Assembly (NCBI GenBank): GCA_964353175.1
Contig: CAYGUX010000005.1
Location: 1-64,000 of the forward strand
Source of the DNA: JAIYCX01 sp964353175
GTDB taxonomy: Bacteria > Bdellovibrionota_C > UBA2361 > SZUA-149 > DAOLCO01
Reading direction: 5' to 3'
Length of the DNA stretch: 64,000 bases
Shown: one piece after another, positions 1 to 7,653 of the stretch
Layout of the letters: each line of letters starts with the position of its first letter
How positions within the stretch are numbered: position 1 is the stretch's first letter
The notes under the pieces: generated by a model
The model's input: only the letters and a program-made list of their open reading frames with translations
What the model was told of the DNA's origin: nothing
Database searches by the model: none
Position numbers and translations under genes: made by a program

Positions 1-830
1 CTAGAATTAAAGATATTCACGATTTCTTGTTCATGATTAGCCTTTCTCTGTAGAATTTTTTGAATAGTAGATTTAGAGGAAAAGTCACAAAGAATTTGTT
101 TGCCAGTTTCCGGATTGTAAATTTTACCAATTCTTGAAATATGGGTTAAGTTATTTAAATCATCTTGTACCCAGATAGCAAAAACTTCATGTTTTTGTGA
201 GAGGTAAGAAAGCACTGACTTGAACGTTGGTGGAAACTTAAAGTCGGAAATTATAAAAACCAGATTTCTGCGCTTTAGGAAATGGCAGGCTTCATCAAGT
301 ACCATCTCAATTCCTGAATTATTCTTGGGAGCATCTAATTCAGATTGGCTGGTAATGTCGATAATAGAATGTAATATCCTAAATACACTACTTGATTTTT
401 TAGATGGCTTTATCCTGTCTCTTATTTCACTATCGAAAAGAATCGCACTTATTATGTCTTTATTAAATAAGGCAATTGAGGAAAGGAAAGCACTTATTTC
501 TAAGATTCTTTCTATTAGAGTGATTTGGGAGCCAAGTATGGTAGATGCGCTAAGATCGACAAGGAGGCTAACAGCATTATCTCGCTCTTCAATAAATGAC
601 TTAACATAGGTTGAATGCTTCCTTGCAGTGAGTTTCCAGTCTATGCGTCTAGAGTCATCACCAGGTACATACAATCTTGCCTCATCAAACTCCATCCCAG
701 AGCCTTTGGCAATGCTACGGTAGTTACCAGCGGTTTGTTCTTCTGCCCATTTCCTAGCACGAAATTGCAAGGCCCTACATTCGGAATAAAGTAGAGTAGC
801 AACTTCAGATGAGTTTATTTGTTGGCTCAT
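1..830 (-). CDS. DUF58 domain protein (3' end outside window)
   Basis: The frame is open from ATG 830-828 to the window edge, giving 276 codons; DUF58 proteins are usually near 300 residues, so only a short C-terminus is missing. The family signature is clear: FDEARLYVPGDDSRRIDWK, then a VKSFIEERD stretch and the vWA-like metal motif DLSAS (DxSxS). It starts 12 nt after the stop of the MoxR gene. MoxR-DUF58 pairs are a well known module in which the AAA+ ATPase is thought to remodel or chaperone vWA-type partners. Its exact client is unknown. The family call is firm; the role is inferred from family knowledge. Confidence 0.88.
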   Translation of the reverse strand, partial: MSQQINSSEVATLLYSECRALQFRARKWAEEQTAGNYRSIAKGSGMEFDEARLYVPGDDSRRIDWKLTARKHSTYVKSFIEERDNAVSLLVDLSASTILGSQITLIERILEISAFLSSIALFNKDIISAILFDSEIRDRIKPSKKSSSVFRILHSIIDITSQSELDAPKNNSGIEMVLDEACHFLKRRNLVFIISDFKFPPTFKSVLSYLSQKHEVFAIWVQDDLNNLTHISRIGKIYNPETGKQILCDFSSKSTIQKILQRKANHEQEIVNIFNS

Positions 831-842
831 CGTTATAAAAAA

Positions 843-1832
843 TTAGGGGACTGGTACCTTGTTTAATAATTCGTGAATTAATTCTTCCGCAGAAACTTTT
901 TCTATATCCGCTTCATAAGAAAGAATTATACGATGTCTAAGAACATCAATCGCTAGATCTTTGATCAATTGAGGAGAAACAAATTTAGACCCCTGAATGC
1001 AGGCCAAAGCTCTACTTCCTTCAAAAAAGGAAATACTTGCTCTAGGCGACGCACCTAGTTCTATGTATTTTTGCCTGTGAGGAAGGTAGGTAGAAATATC
1101 TCTTGTTGCCTGTACTAGGGAGACGATGTATCTTTTTATCCTTTCATCAACATAAATTTTTCTTGAAACATTTTGCACATATTGAAGTTCATTTAAAGTG
1201 AGCTGAGGTTGTACAGAAGTGGTTTTTGTTTGACCTTCTGAAATTAGACTTAATATTTTTGTTTCTATTTCGACATCAGGATAGCCAACTACAACTTTAA
1301 ACAAAAATCTATCAATTTGAGCTTCAGGAAGGGCATAAGTACCTTCTTGTTCCAAGGGATTTTGCGTCGCTAGTACAAAGAATGGATTAGGAGTTTTTAT
1401 CGTTTGGTCTCCAATCGTAGCTTGATGCTCTTGCATGGTTTCTAGTAGAGCTGACTGAACCTTAGCTGGGGCTCGGTTTATTTCATCTGCAAGTACAAAA
1501 TTTGCAAAAATTGGGCCTTTCCTAATGATGAATTTCCCTTCGTCAGGCCTATAGACTTCAGAACCGATGATGTCTGAAGGTAATAAGTCGGGAGTGAATT
1601 GAATTCGATTGCATGTACCATCTACCGCTTTTGCAAGAGCTCTAATAGAGAGAGTTTTGGCTAAACCAGGAACTCCCTCCAATAGTACGTGTCCACCTGC
1701 AATTAGCGCAGTTACCAGCCTATTTTTAAGTTCATCTTGACCAAGGATATGTTTGTCAAGTTCACTAAATAGTCTAACAATCAACCTCCTAGCAGAGGTT
1801 AATTCTTCATCGCTGACTTCTTCTGTTAACAT
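843..1832 (-). CDS. MoxR family AAA+ ATPase
   Basis: A 329-residue MoxR-type ATPase of usual family length. Walker A is GVPGLAKT near residues 53-60, Walker B LADEINRA near 114-121, and sensor 1 lies in FFVLATQNPLEQEGTY near 155. The lid domain follows with the conserved LPEAQIDRF segment. It is followed 12 nt downstream by the DUF58 gene and preceded by a Pal-like lipoprotein gene, all on the minus strand, so an operon is likely. MoxR proteins are cytoplasmic ATPases thought to help mature or activate vWA-containing or membrane partners. No regulatory site is obvious. Confidence 0.93.
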   Translation of the reverse strand: MLTEEVSDEELTSARRLIVRLFSELDKHILGQDELKNRLVTALIAGGHVLLEGVPGLAKTLSIRALAKAVDGTCNRIQFTPDLLPSDIIGSEVYRPDEGKFIIRKGPIFANFVLADEINRAPAKVQSALLETMQEHQATIGDQTIKTPNPFFVLATQNPLEQEGTYALPEAQIDRFLFKVVVGYPDVEIETKILSLISEGQTKTTSVQPQLTLNELQYVQNVSRKIYVDERIKRYIVSLVQATRDISTYLPHRQKYIELGASPRASISFFEGSRALACIQGSKFVSPQLIKDLAIDVLRHRIILSYEADIEKVSAEELIHELLNKVPVP

Positions 1833-1855
1833 CTTTGAGACCAGTAATTAAGCAA

Positions 1856-2416
1856 TTAATTGCCTTTTTTTCCATCGCGGTAAAGAGCAAAGTGTACTCT
1901 TCTATTCTTAGCGTAAGCATTCTCATTATTGGAAGGGTCAAGTGGGATTTCTTCACCATAACTAATGATACTAACTTGAGATCTAGTCGCCCCATAAGAA
2001 AGCAATAGTTTCTCTGCGCTTCTAGCTCTAGCTTCCCCTAACGCAAGGTTAAATTCTGGAGTACCTCTGTTGTCACAATGGCCTTCTACTTCTGCTTTGA
2101 GAGTTTTATCCTTGCTCAATTCTTTAGCGCTTTCTTTTAACATCTCGCTATATTCTGGATCTACAGTTGAAGCATTGTAAGCGAAATGTATATCCTGAAA
2201 TAGGCCTGATACTTTCTCCGCGGCTCCTGGGATATTGCCATCCTTAAATCTGCCTGTACCATTCTGTAATTCTAAATCCTCATCTATTATTCCAGAGTCT
2301 CCATCTCCTTCGCCATTTCCCGTGGATGATGAAAAGCAACCGCTAGTAAAAGTTAAGAGTACTAATAAGACAGTGGAAGTATGTAATTTAAAAGAATTGG
2401 TAAAAGTAGTTTTCAT
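1856..2416 (-). CDS. Pal/OmpA-like peptidoglycan-associated lipoprotein
   Basis: A 186-residue outer-membrane lipoprotein. The N-terminus has a hydrophobic signal segment ending in lipobox TSGC (Cys27), followed by a Ser/Gly/acid-rich linker. The C-terminal OmpA-like domain (about 70-180) carries the peptidoglycan-binding pattern VEGHCDNRGTPEFNLALGEA and NRRVHF. In the Tol-Pal system this domain anchors the outer membrane to the cell wall, but no tolB, tolA, tolQ or tolR lies nearby. The gene sits directly upstream of moxR. It could be the main Pal or a paralogue serving the MoxR-DUF58 module. Confidence 0.85.
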   Translation of the reverse strand: MKTTFTNSFKLHTSTVLLVLLTFTSGCFSSSTGNGEGDGDSGIIDEDLELQNGTGRFKDGNIPGAAEKVSGLFQDIHFAYNASTVDPEYSEMLKESAKELSKDKTLKAEVEGHCDNRGTPEFNLALGEARARSAEKLLLSYGATRSQVSIISYGEEIPLDPSNNENAYAKNRRVHFALYRDGKKGN

Positions 2417-2580
2417 ATTATTAGTCAGATATGTAGTTTATAATCTTTATATTACTGAATAGATAACAGACGTTGACTCATCATGCTACATTCAAAATGT
2501 AAGAAGTTCGATTTTTCATCTCACCGAAATAAGTATTGAGAACTCAGGCCTTCTTTAGCACAAATTGATTTAACACTTGT

Positions 2581-3273
2581 TTAGTCGTCTTTTTCAAGAG
2601 CTTCTCCTGAAAGGTCCTTTTCAACTAATTTAGTAAATTCACCCTCAAGGTCTGCGTATTGAGAGTGAAGGGAAGCAAATCTAGTACTTGACTGTTTATA
2701 GGTTTGGCTTAGGGCCGTAAATTGTTCGTGAGTACTTTTAATAGTCGCTTTTATGAGATTTAGGCCTATCTCTTGGTCAGGTGATAGACTGACTTCAGTA
2801 GATAGATTCTCTAGTTTATTTTTGGAATCGCCCAAATCTTCAACTAGTTTTTTTTGTTCCTTCTCTAGTTGTCCCTTTTTTTCTCTAATTGAATTGGCTA
2901 AATCTATTGCTTCTGCTCTTCCTTTTTTTAAATTGGAGTGGTTTTCTTCCTCGGAAGTTACTTTCTCTTGAATTTGATTTAGTTTGCCTTCTAGTAGTTC
3001 TAATTTAGTTCTTTCGTTTGCCAAATTATCTTCAAAGCCATCCTTAGTTTTTACCAAGTCGAGTAGGTTAGATAGAGGTACTAAATCTTTTGCATATTCA
3101 ATTGCATTAGTTATATTCGTATCGAGTTTAGATATCGAGATTTCAGCTAATTTTACTTCTTCGCTGGAACCTGTGGATGATGCTTTTTTTGATATAGATT
3201 TAGATGCTAAAAGGAGACCAGCGTATAACAGGCCTGAAAATACGAGAGAGGTGGCTAAAATTGATATTCCCAT
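2581..3273 (-). CDS. Membrane-anchored coiled-coil protein, unknown function
   Basis: A 230-residue protein I do not recognise. One N-terminal hydrophobic segment (about residues 4-23, ILATSLVFSGLLYAGLLLAS) is a membrane anchor or uncleaved signal. The rest is charged and mostly helical, with heptad-like coiled-coil stretches rich in Glu, Lys and Leu (about 80-160 and 175-225). It lies on the minus strand between the Pal-like gene and a small HTH-like protein. The architecture suggests a structural or tethering role at the envelope, but this is inference from composition only. Confidence 0.6.
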   Translation of the reverse strand: MGISILATSLVFSGLLYAGLLLASKSISKKASSTGSSEEVKLAEISISKLDTNITNAIEYAKDLVPLSNLLDLVKTKDGFEDNLANERTKLELLEGKLNQIQEKVTSEEENHSNLKKGRAEAIDLANSIREKKGQLEKEQKKLVEDLGDSKNKLENLSTEVSLSPDQEIGLNLIKATIKSTHEQFTALSQTYKQSSTRFASLHSQYADLEGEFTKLVEKDLSGEALEKDD

Positions 3274-3365
3274 CTTTGATTCAAGTAAATTGAAAAGTAA
3301 TATTAGCTACTATTCTAATCTAAATTTGCTATTTCTAAAAGTTAAATATTTCCCTCGCTCGCACT

Positions 3366-3707
3366 CTAGCAGTAACTATTTACAGAACCTTTGGTAGTCT
3401 GTACTTTTTTCCTAAGCCATCTGTGGGCTTGTGAGACATTTTTTGGAATATCTAATGTGTTTATTCTATTCCTTAGGGCACTTGGATCTATTGATAAGTA
3501 GTGACAAATAGAACCAAATGAAAATAGATCATCACCCTCATCTTTGCCAAATAACCATTCTTTGGCTTTTTCGTGAAGTTCACCTTCTCTGCCACAATAA
3601 TCAAGTACTGCTCGATCTAGGACAGCAATAAGTAATTCTCGTTCGGGAGTTATCTCATTCTTTCTTGAAGGTGTCTCAGTAGAATTTAAATCAGACCAGC
3701 CTCTCAT
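3366..3707 (-). CDS. Small HTH-like protein, unknown function
   Basis: About 113 residues from the ATG at 3707, which has a GGAGAG Shine-Dalgarno 7-8 nt upstream; an in-frame ATG at 3722 lies further out and has weaker spacing. The centre reads AVLDRAVLDYCG, then AKEWLFG, then FSFGSICHYLSIDPSALRNRI, which looks like a short helix-turn-helix. I recall similar small proteins with an EWLF...FSF..IC..L.LDP pattern in deltaproteobacterial genomes, with no assigned function. The C-terminus is basic (HRWLRKKVQ). A DNA-binding role is plausible but unproven. Confidence 0.6.
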   Translation of the reverse strand: MRGWSDLNSTETPSRKNEITPERELLIAVLDRAVLDYCGREGELHEKAKEWLFGKDEGDDLFSFGSICHYLSIDPSALRNRINTLDIPKNVSQAHRWLRKKVQTTKGSVNSYC

Positions 3708-3803
3708 AGCTACGCTCTCCATATTATTTATGAATGTAATTTCTTTAATACTGACGAGCTAATTTGAAAATACTAACAGAAAAAATATTTTTATTAATAA
3801 TTC

Positions 3804-5204
3804 CTAGTAAATAGAGAGATGAAAGGTCTGGATTTCTTTAAGTTTAGAAATTGATTCAATTGGGAATACTAAATGTATATCAATTTTAGTGGTATTAGCA
3901 CCTTGGTAGGAACTCAGAATTTCAATGGAATTAAGAGGGGTGAAGAGCCTTAGATCCATAATTAGGTGATTGATCCCATCAATAATTCTAACTCCATTTA
4001 TGTCACCTTCTTGATCTATGGAATTTATTTTCATTACAGGCTCTGCAGGGAAAAGATTGGTGGAGCTTCCACCAAAAGAACTTAGGTATCTAAATGATAA
4101 GCTGTGCATGTAACTGGGGAACAGAATACTTGCAAAAAATGCTATGCTCGTACCTGTGGGCATGTATGAGCCTATAGACTCATACCAATAGTCTAGCTGT
4201 ACTCCACTTGTACTTTCTTTTTCAAAGCCGCCTAAATTTGATTTTAGGTAAAGTACGGAAAATGAGTCAATGGAGTCTAAGTGTCTCCTCAATTTTATCC
4301 CATATAGATTGGGGCTATTTCTCATCGGAGTGGACTGGGACTGAGTTGAGTTTTGGTTGGTATGGCATTCTGAAGAAACTTTCCATTTCGTTTCTTCAGT
4401 TTTGAACGCTAAGCAAAAATTATCTTTCAATGGGCTAATTAGCGTTTTCCGTGGAGTATAGTAGAGGCGCGGAGTGGAGTTGTTTTCATCCGATATGGCA
4501 TAAATAAAGGGTGAAGTAATTGCTGTTTTAGAGGAATTCTTAATAGTGCTTTTATTTAACCAGCCCTCCACGGGATCTATTTTTGAGTGTAAGCAAGTAT
4601 CTATTATCACATGTGCAGCTAGGAGAAGCTCCCAGGTATGTCGGTTCAATGTTAGGGATATTGAGAGTTCATTGATTTCGCTTCGAAGTGGTATATAGTT
4701 GCTTAGAGAAAGTAAAATCTTGCTTTTTTCTAGGTTTGAACTAATGAGGTGCGGTAGTACATCTAGCTTTTTTTCTACTTCATGAATTCTCTGAATTAAT
4801 AAGTTTCTTAAGTCATTAATTGTTTCTGATATATTTTCTTCTAAAAAATTATCTTGTGGAGAATGTGAATTGTCTTCCAATCTGTAGTCCAAAAACTCGG
4901 ATACTAGATAGTCACTTATGAATAAGGTGTTTTCTTTTCGAAGGTTACTTGCGTCTCCTAAGCAATAGTCTAAGGTTAGTATCGTTTTAAAGTTTAGTGT
5001 TAATTCTTTGAAATATTCTAGGTTAGAATTGACTGGTAGTAATATTCTAATGGCATGATATTTGGGTGCAACGCACTCAAGGAAGTCGAGCAACTTTTTT
5101 TCCTGATTAATGGAGAGATACTCACTGCCACTTGATTCTAAGCTTCTATCGTTTCTTAAATAGCTAGGTAGAAGAACAAGTGAAAGGAGGGCTTGAGTGT
5201 CCAC
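3804..5204 (-). CDS. Hypothetical 466-residue protein
   Basis: A long open frame with GTG start at 5204 and an AGGTGA Shine-Dalgarno about 8 nt upstream. I recognise no family. There is no signal peptide or transmembrane helix. The N-terminal half is a mix of beta segments and helices with a long acidic/amphipathic middle (EKKLDVLPHLISSNLEKSK). The C-terminal half (about 300-466) is beta-rich and ends in a segment that could be a PilZ-like or similar small beta barrel, but no diagnostic RxxxR/DxSxxG motif is visible. A lipoprotein gene lies 32 nt upstream in the same direction. Confidence 0.55.
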   Translation of the reverse strand: MDTQALLSLVLLPSYLRNDRSLESSGSEYLSINQEKKLLDFLECVAPKYHAIRILLPVNSNLEYFKELTLNFKTILTLDYCLGDASNLRKENTLFISDYLVSEFLDYRLEDNSHSPQDNFLEENISETINDLRNLLIQRIHEVEKKLDVLPHLISSNLEKSKILLSLSNYIPLRSEINELSISLTLNRHTWELLLAAHVIIDTCLHSKIDPVEGWLNKSTIKNSSKTAITSPFIYAISDENNSTPRLYYTPRKTLISPLKDNFCLAFKTEETKWKVSSECHTNQNSTQSQSTPMRNSPNLYGIKLRRHLDSIDSFSVLYLKSNLGGFEKESTSGVQLDYWYESIGSYMPTGTSIAFFASILFPSYMHSLSFRYLSSFGGSSTNLFPAEPVMKINSIDQEGDINGVRIIDGINHLIMDLRLFTPLNSIEILSSYQGANTTKIDIHLVFPIESISKLKEIQTFHLSIY

Positions 5205-5236
5205 ACATTCACCTAGCTATTAAAACGGTACTGGAA

Positions 5237-5728
5237 CTAAGCAATTGGATCTGGCGCTGGTACGTTTAGTTCTGTTGAGAAATAGTTTAATACCCTGCTT
5301 CCGAATAGGCGAAGGGCCGAAAATCTACCTTCGTTAGTTATTGAATTCGAAAGTATCTCATGTTCAAGCGCTCTAAGCTGACCGCTTAATTCATTTAGCG
5401 GTGGCCGATTGCCATAAGAAACTTTGCGCTCTATGTTTTTAAAAGCAACCTCTATAGTCTTTAAGCTAGAAAGGATTTGTTCTTGAGTTTGTTCTGAACC
5501 GTTTAGAACATTAAGACCTTTTTGAACTTCTATTGCATTCGCAGCAACTTCAGGCCTTTCATGGGATCGGCTTTTTAGGGACTCGGATATTTTTTCATTG
5601 GCTCTATCGAAAAGTTCTTGAGTAGAAGGAGGCTGCCCTCTAGTCCACCAATATTCAGAGCAAGCTGAAAAACTCAAAGTTAGTAAAATTACTAAGATGG
5701 ATCTAAATGACAAAGATTTAATGTTCAT
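5237..5728 (-). CDS. Small predicted lipoprotein
   Basis: A 163-residue protein with a signal segment (SILVILLTLSF) and lipobox FSAC (Cys23). The mature part begins SEYWWTRGQPPS and is mainly helical. No known domain was recognised. It is the first gene of the minus-strand block that runs down to the DUF58 gene. Lipidation and export are directly supported by the N-terminus; the function is unknown. Confidence 0.6.
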   Translation of the reverse strand: MNIKSLSFRSILVILLTLSFSACSEYWWTRGQPPSTQELFDRANEKISESLKSRSHERPEVAANAIEVQKGLNVLNGSEQTQEQILSSLKTIEVAFKNIERKVSYGNRPPLNELSGQLRALEHEILSNSITNEGRFSALRLFGSRVLNYFSTELNVPAPDPIA

Positions 5729-6159
5729 TACTAAATGATACTAGATTTATTACTTGATTGAATTGGAAAACTTAAGAATTAGTAATACCTCTAATTCTTC
5801 TTAAATTACATAACGCTTGTGCTTATAGCATATAAGTAAATTGGCGCTAGCTTATAATTGTGTGGTTTCTGGGGCTCAAATATAGGATATTTTTCATGCT
5901 TAGGCCGGTGAAGCATTCCCGCCTATTTGAATAGGGTTTTTGGCGTGTTTAAGTCTGAAACAGTAGGTAATTGATCTACCTATCTCAGACTAGAAAAATA
6001 TACTAGTGTAAGCTTTGATTTATTACTTTCCACTTGAATTCCAGTACGCTACCTTCTAATCGATGTAAGCAAAAGTAGAATTGAGTGGCAGTAAAATTGA
6101 GTATTTAGTAGTTAATGCTATATTTATATATAATAGTTTAGATAATTTAGTGAGTTAGA
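5729..6159. other. Intergenic region with no clear gene
   Basis: About 430 nt between two divergently transcribed genes. I found no convincing small ORF. It must hold the promoters for both flanks. Around 5895-5950 there is a GC-richer stretch with short inverted repeats (ATGCTT at about 5897 and AAGCAT at about 5912), and a clear nested hairpin follows at 5952-5991. A small structured RNA is possible, but I could not match 6S RNA, SRP RNA or tmRNA signatures. Confidence 0.4.
5952..5991. repeat. Nested inverted repeat (hairpin)
   Basis: AGTCTGA at 5952-5958 pairs perfectly with TCAGACT at 5985-5991, and TAGGTA at 5964-5969 pairs with TACCTA at 5977-5982. Together they form a stem-internal loop-stem structure. 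No T-run follows on the plus strand, so it does not look like a simple terminator. It may be part of a structured RNA or a regulatory site. Confidence 0.5.
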
Positions 6160-6414
6160 ATGATTCCAGAAGAATTTTTGTCAATATTAGCCTGTCCAGA
6201 AACCAAACAAGGTTTATCCGTCGCAGAAATTGACCTTAGAGACAAAGTTATTGCAAGGGTCGGGGAGGGAAGTTTACTTAATCTTTCCGGCATCAAAGTC
6301 GATGGACCGGTAACGGATGTTCTAATTAGAGAGGACAAGCAAGTTATTTACATTGTCAGAAACGGGATACCTATATTATTAGTAGAAGAAGGTATAAAGG
6401 CAGATCTATCATAA
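6160..6414 (+). CDS. Trm112/UPF0434-like small protein
   Basis: An 84-residue protein beginning MIPEEFLSILACPETKQGL, the typical start of Trm112p-like/UPF0434 (YcaR) proteins. It ends with the family's IVRNGIPILLVEEG segment. Classical members carry two or four zinc cysteines; here only one Cys remains (LACP), so a zinc site is probably lost. Eukaryotic and archaeal Trm112 activate methyltransferases; the bacterial role is poorly defined. The middle (30-55) is longer than in the shortest homologues. The PilP-like gene begins 40 nt downstream. Confidence 0.75.
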   Translation: MIPEEFLSILACPETKQGLSVAEIDLRDKVIARVGEGSLLNLSGIKVDGPVTDVLIREDKQVIYIVRNGIPILLVEEGIKADLS

Positions 6415-6454
6415 GATAGAGGCTCAATTTTTATTCAATTTTAAGTTTTCATAT

Positions 6455-7261
6455 ATGAAGCGAATAGTTGTCATTTTAGTTTTCTTTTCAGCATTAGGTT
6501 TTTTCTTTTTGAAGTTTCAAAATAATACCCAAGTAGTAGCGCCTAGCGAAAGTATCAGTCAAAATGTTGAAATGTTAAGGGCATCCGGAGAGATTAGCTC
6601 TGATCAGGAAAACTTGATGCGCTTACAGTTAGCCATTGTGGATTTTATCGCAGTTAAACATTCTCCTCCGGAATCACTTCAACAACTGGTTCCTAGATAC
6701 TTTAAAGCTCTTCCAATTAACCCGCAGACAAAAAAACCTTTTCAATATGAGAAAAGAGGAGAAAGCTATGTTATATTAGATGTTGTCGGAAATGGTTCCG
6801 AAGCTGGAGACCATAAAAATGCAAACGGCGATAGAAAGGGAGTTGTCGATGAATTTTTAAATCCAAATAATTTGAAGATTGAAGATTTTGTTTATATCTC
6901 TGAGAATAAGAGAGACCCTTTTACTCCATTTGATTTATCACCAAAAGTAGATAATAGAGATGATCTACCACCACTTGAGAGATATGATCTCTCACAATTG
7001 AAGGTCTCAGCAATTTTGACTGATAAGGTTGGTGGCACTGTGGCAATAGTAGAAGATCAGACTGGTAAGGGATTTACTGTTAAAGTCGGTTCTAGGATCG
7101 GAGATAAAAATGGAACAGTAGTAAGTATTGATGACAAACAACTAAATGTTCTCGAAGTTATTCAAGATTTTACTGGCGAAACTAAGCAGGATTTACGTAC
7201 GATAAAACTTCAGAGGGCTTCTGATCCTAAGAGTAAAAAGCCCTCCAAAAAAAGAAGATAG
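6455..7261 (+). CDS. PilP-like pilus assembly protein with N-terminal extension
   Basis: 268 residues. An N-terminal membrane anchor (about 4-20) is followed by a pseudopilin-like region (LQQLVPRYFKALPINP and a K-P-F-Q-Y segment, about 70-105). The C-terminal half matches PilP: RDPFTPFDLSP, LERYDLSQLKVSAIL, then a GKGFTVKVGSRIGDKNGTV segment. PilP is normally an inner-membrane lipoprotein that links PilN/PilO to the secretin PilQ. Here there is no lipobox and no pilM, N, O or Q nearby. The C-terminal tail is very basic (KSKKPSKKRR). Its stop codon abuts the stop of the convergent DUF5710 gene. Confidence 0.75.
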   Translation: MKRIVVILVFFSALGFFFLKFQNNTQVVAPSESISQNVEMLRASGEISSDQENLMRLQLAIVDFIAVKHSPPESLQQLVPRYFKALPINPQTKKPFQYEKRGESYVILDVVGNGSEAGDHKNANGDRKGVVDEFLNPNNLKIEDFVYISENKRDPFTPFDLSPKVDNRDDLPPLERYDLSQLKVSAILTDKVGGTVAIVEDQTGKGFTVKVGSRIGDKNGTVVSIDDKQLNVLEVIQDFTGETKQDLRTIKLQRASDPKSKKPSKKRR

Positions 7262-7441
7262 TTAATCGTTTACTTGTAGTTTTACTTCTGGATTTTGAGG
7301 CACCCACTGTAAAAATGGTGAAATCTCAGTGCCTTTTGGAACAAACCATAGTTTTTCTTTGGCATCCCACCATGCGCCTAGATTTTTAGCCTTATCTTTT
7401 TGAGAATATGGGACCTGAAGGTACGTTACATCTGTTTTCAT
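7262..7441 (-). CDS. DUF5710 micro-protein
   Basis: A 59-residue gene read on the minus strand from ATG 7441-7439 to the stop at 7264-7262. The translation contains TYLQVPYSQKDKAKNLGAW followed by WDAKEKLWFVPKG and FLQWVP. This is the whole DUF5710 signature (yL.VPf.eKd.AK.LGA.WD...k.W.vP). DUF5710 usually occurs as a short domain inside plasmid primases, helicases or toxin-like proteins; here it stands alone. Function unknown. It is convergent with, and directly abuts, the PilP-like gene. Confidence 0.82.
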   Translation of the reverse strand: MKTDVTYLQVPYSQKDKAKNLGAWWDAKEKLWFVPKGTEISPFLQWVPQNPEVKLQVND

Positions 7442-7476
7442 AAAATATCCTTATAAATAATATGCGTTGATTGAAT

Positions 7477-7498
7477 GATTGGCTTTTTTAGGCCAATC
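7477..7498. repeat. Hairpin upstream of the ABC-F gene
   Basis: GATTGGC at 7477-7483 pairs with GCCAATC at 7492-7498 around an 8-nt T-rich loop. It lies in the 212-nt leader between the DUF5710 start and the ABC-F start. On the minus strand it lies upstream of DUF5710. No T-run follows in either direction, so it may be an operator or leader structure rather than a terminator. Confidence 0.4.
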
Positions 7499-7653
7499 GC
7501 AATAAATGTTTATTATCGTAAAATTAAAAAATTCTGATCGTAAATTGTTAACAAAATCGGAAGTAAAAGCATGTTTTCTTCTAATGATTCGTAAAATGGC
7601 CTTTAAATTGGAATCATCACGTGATAGACCACGACCTAAAAATCTAAAAAATC

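Noticed and set aside
5729..6159. 6S RNA, SRP RNA or tmRNA in the long intergenic gap
   Set aside because: No long closing stem, SRP apical loop or tRNA-like T-loop/CCA end could be matched by eye; only short inverted repeats are present.
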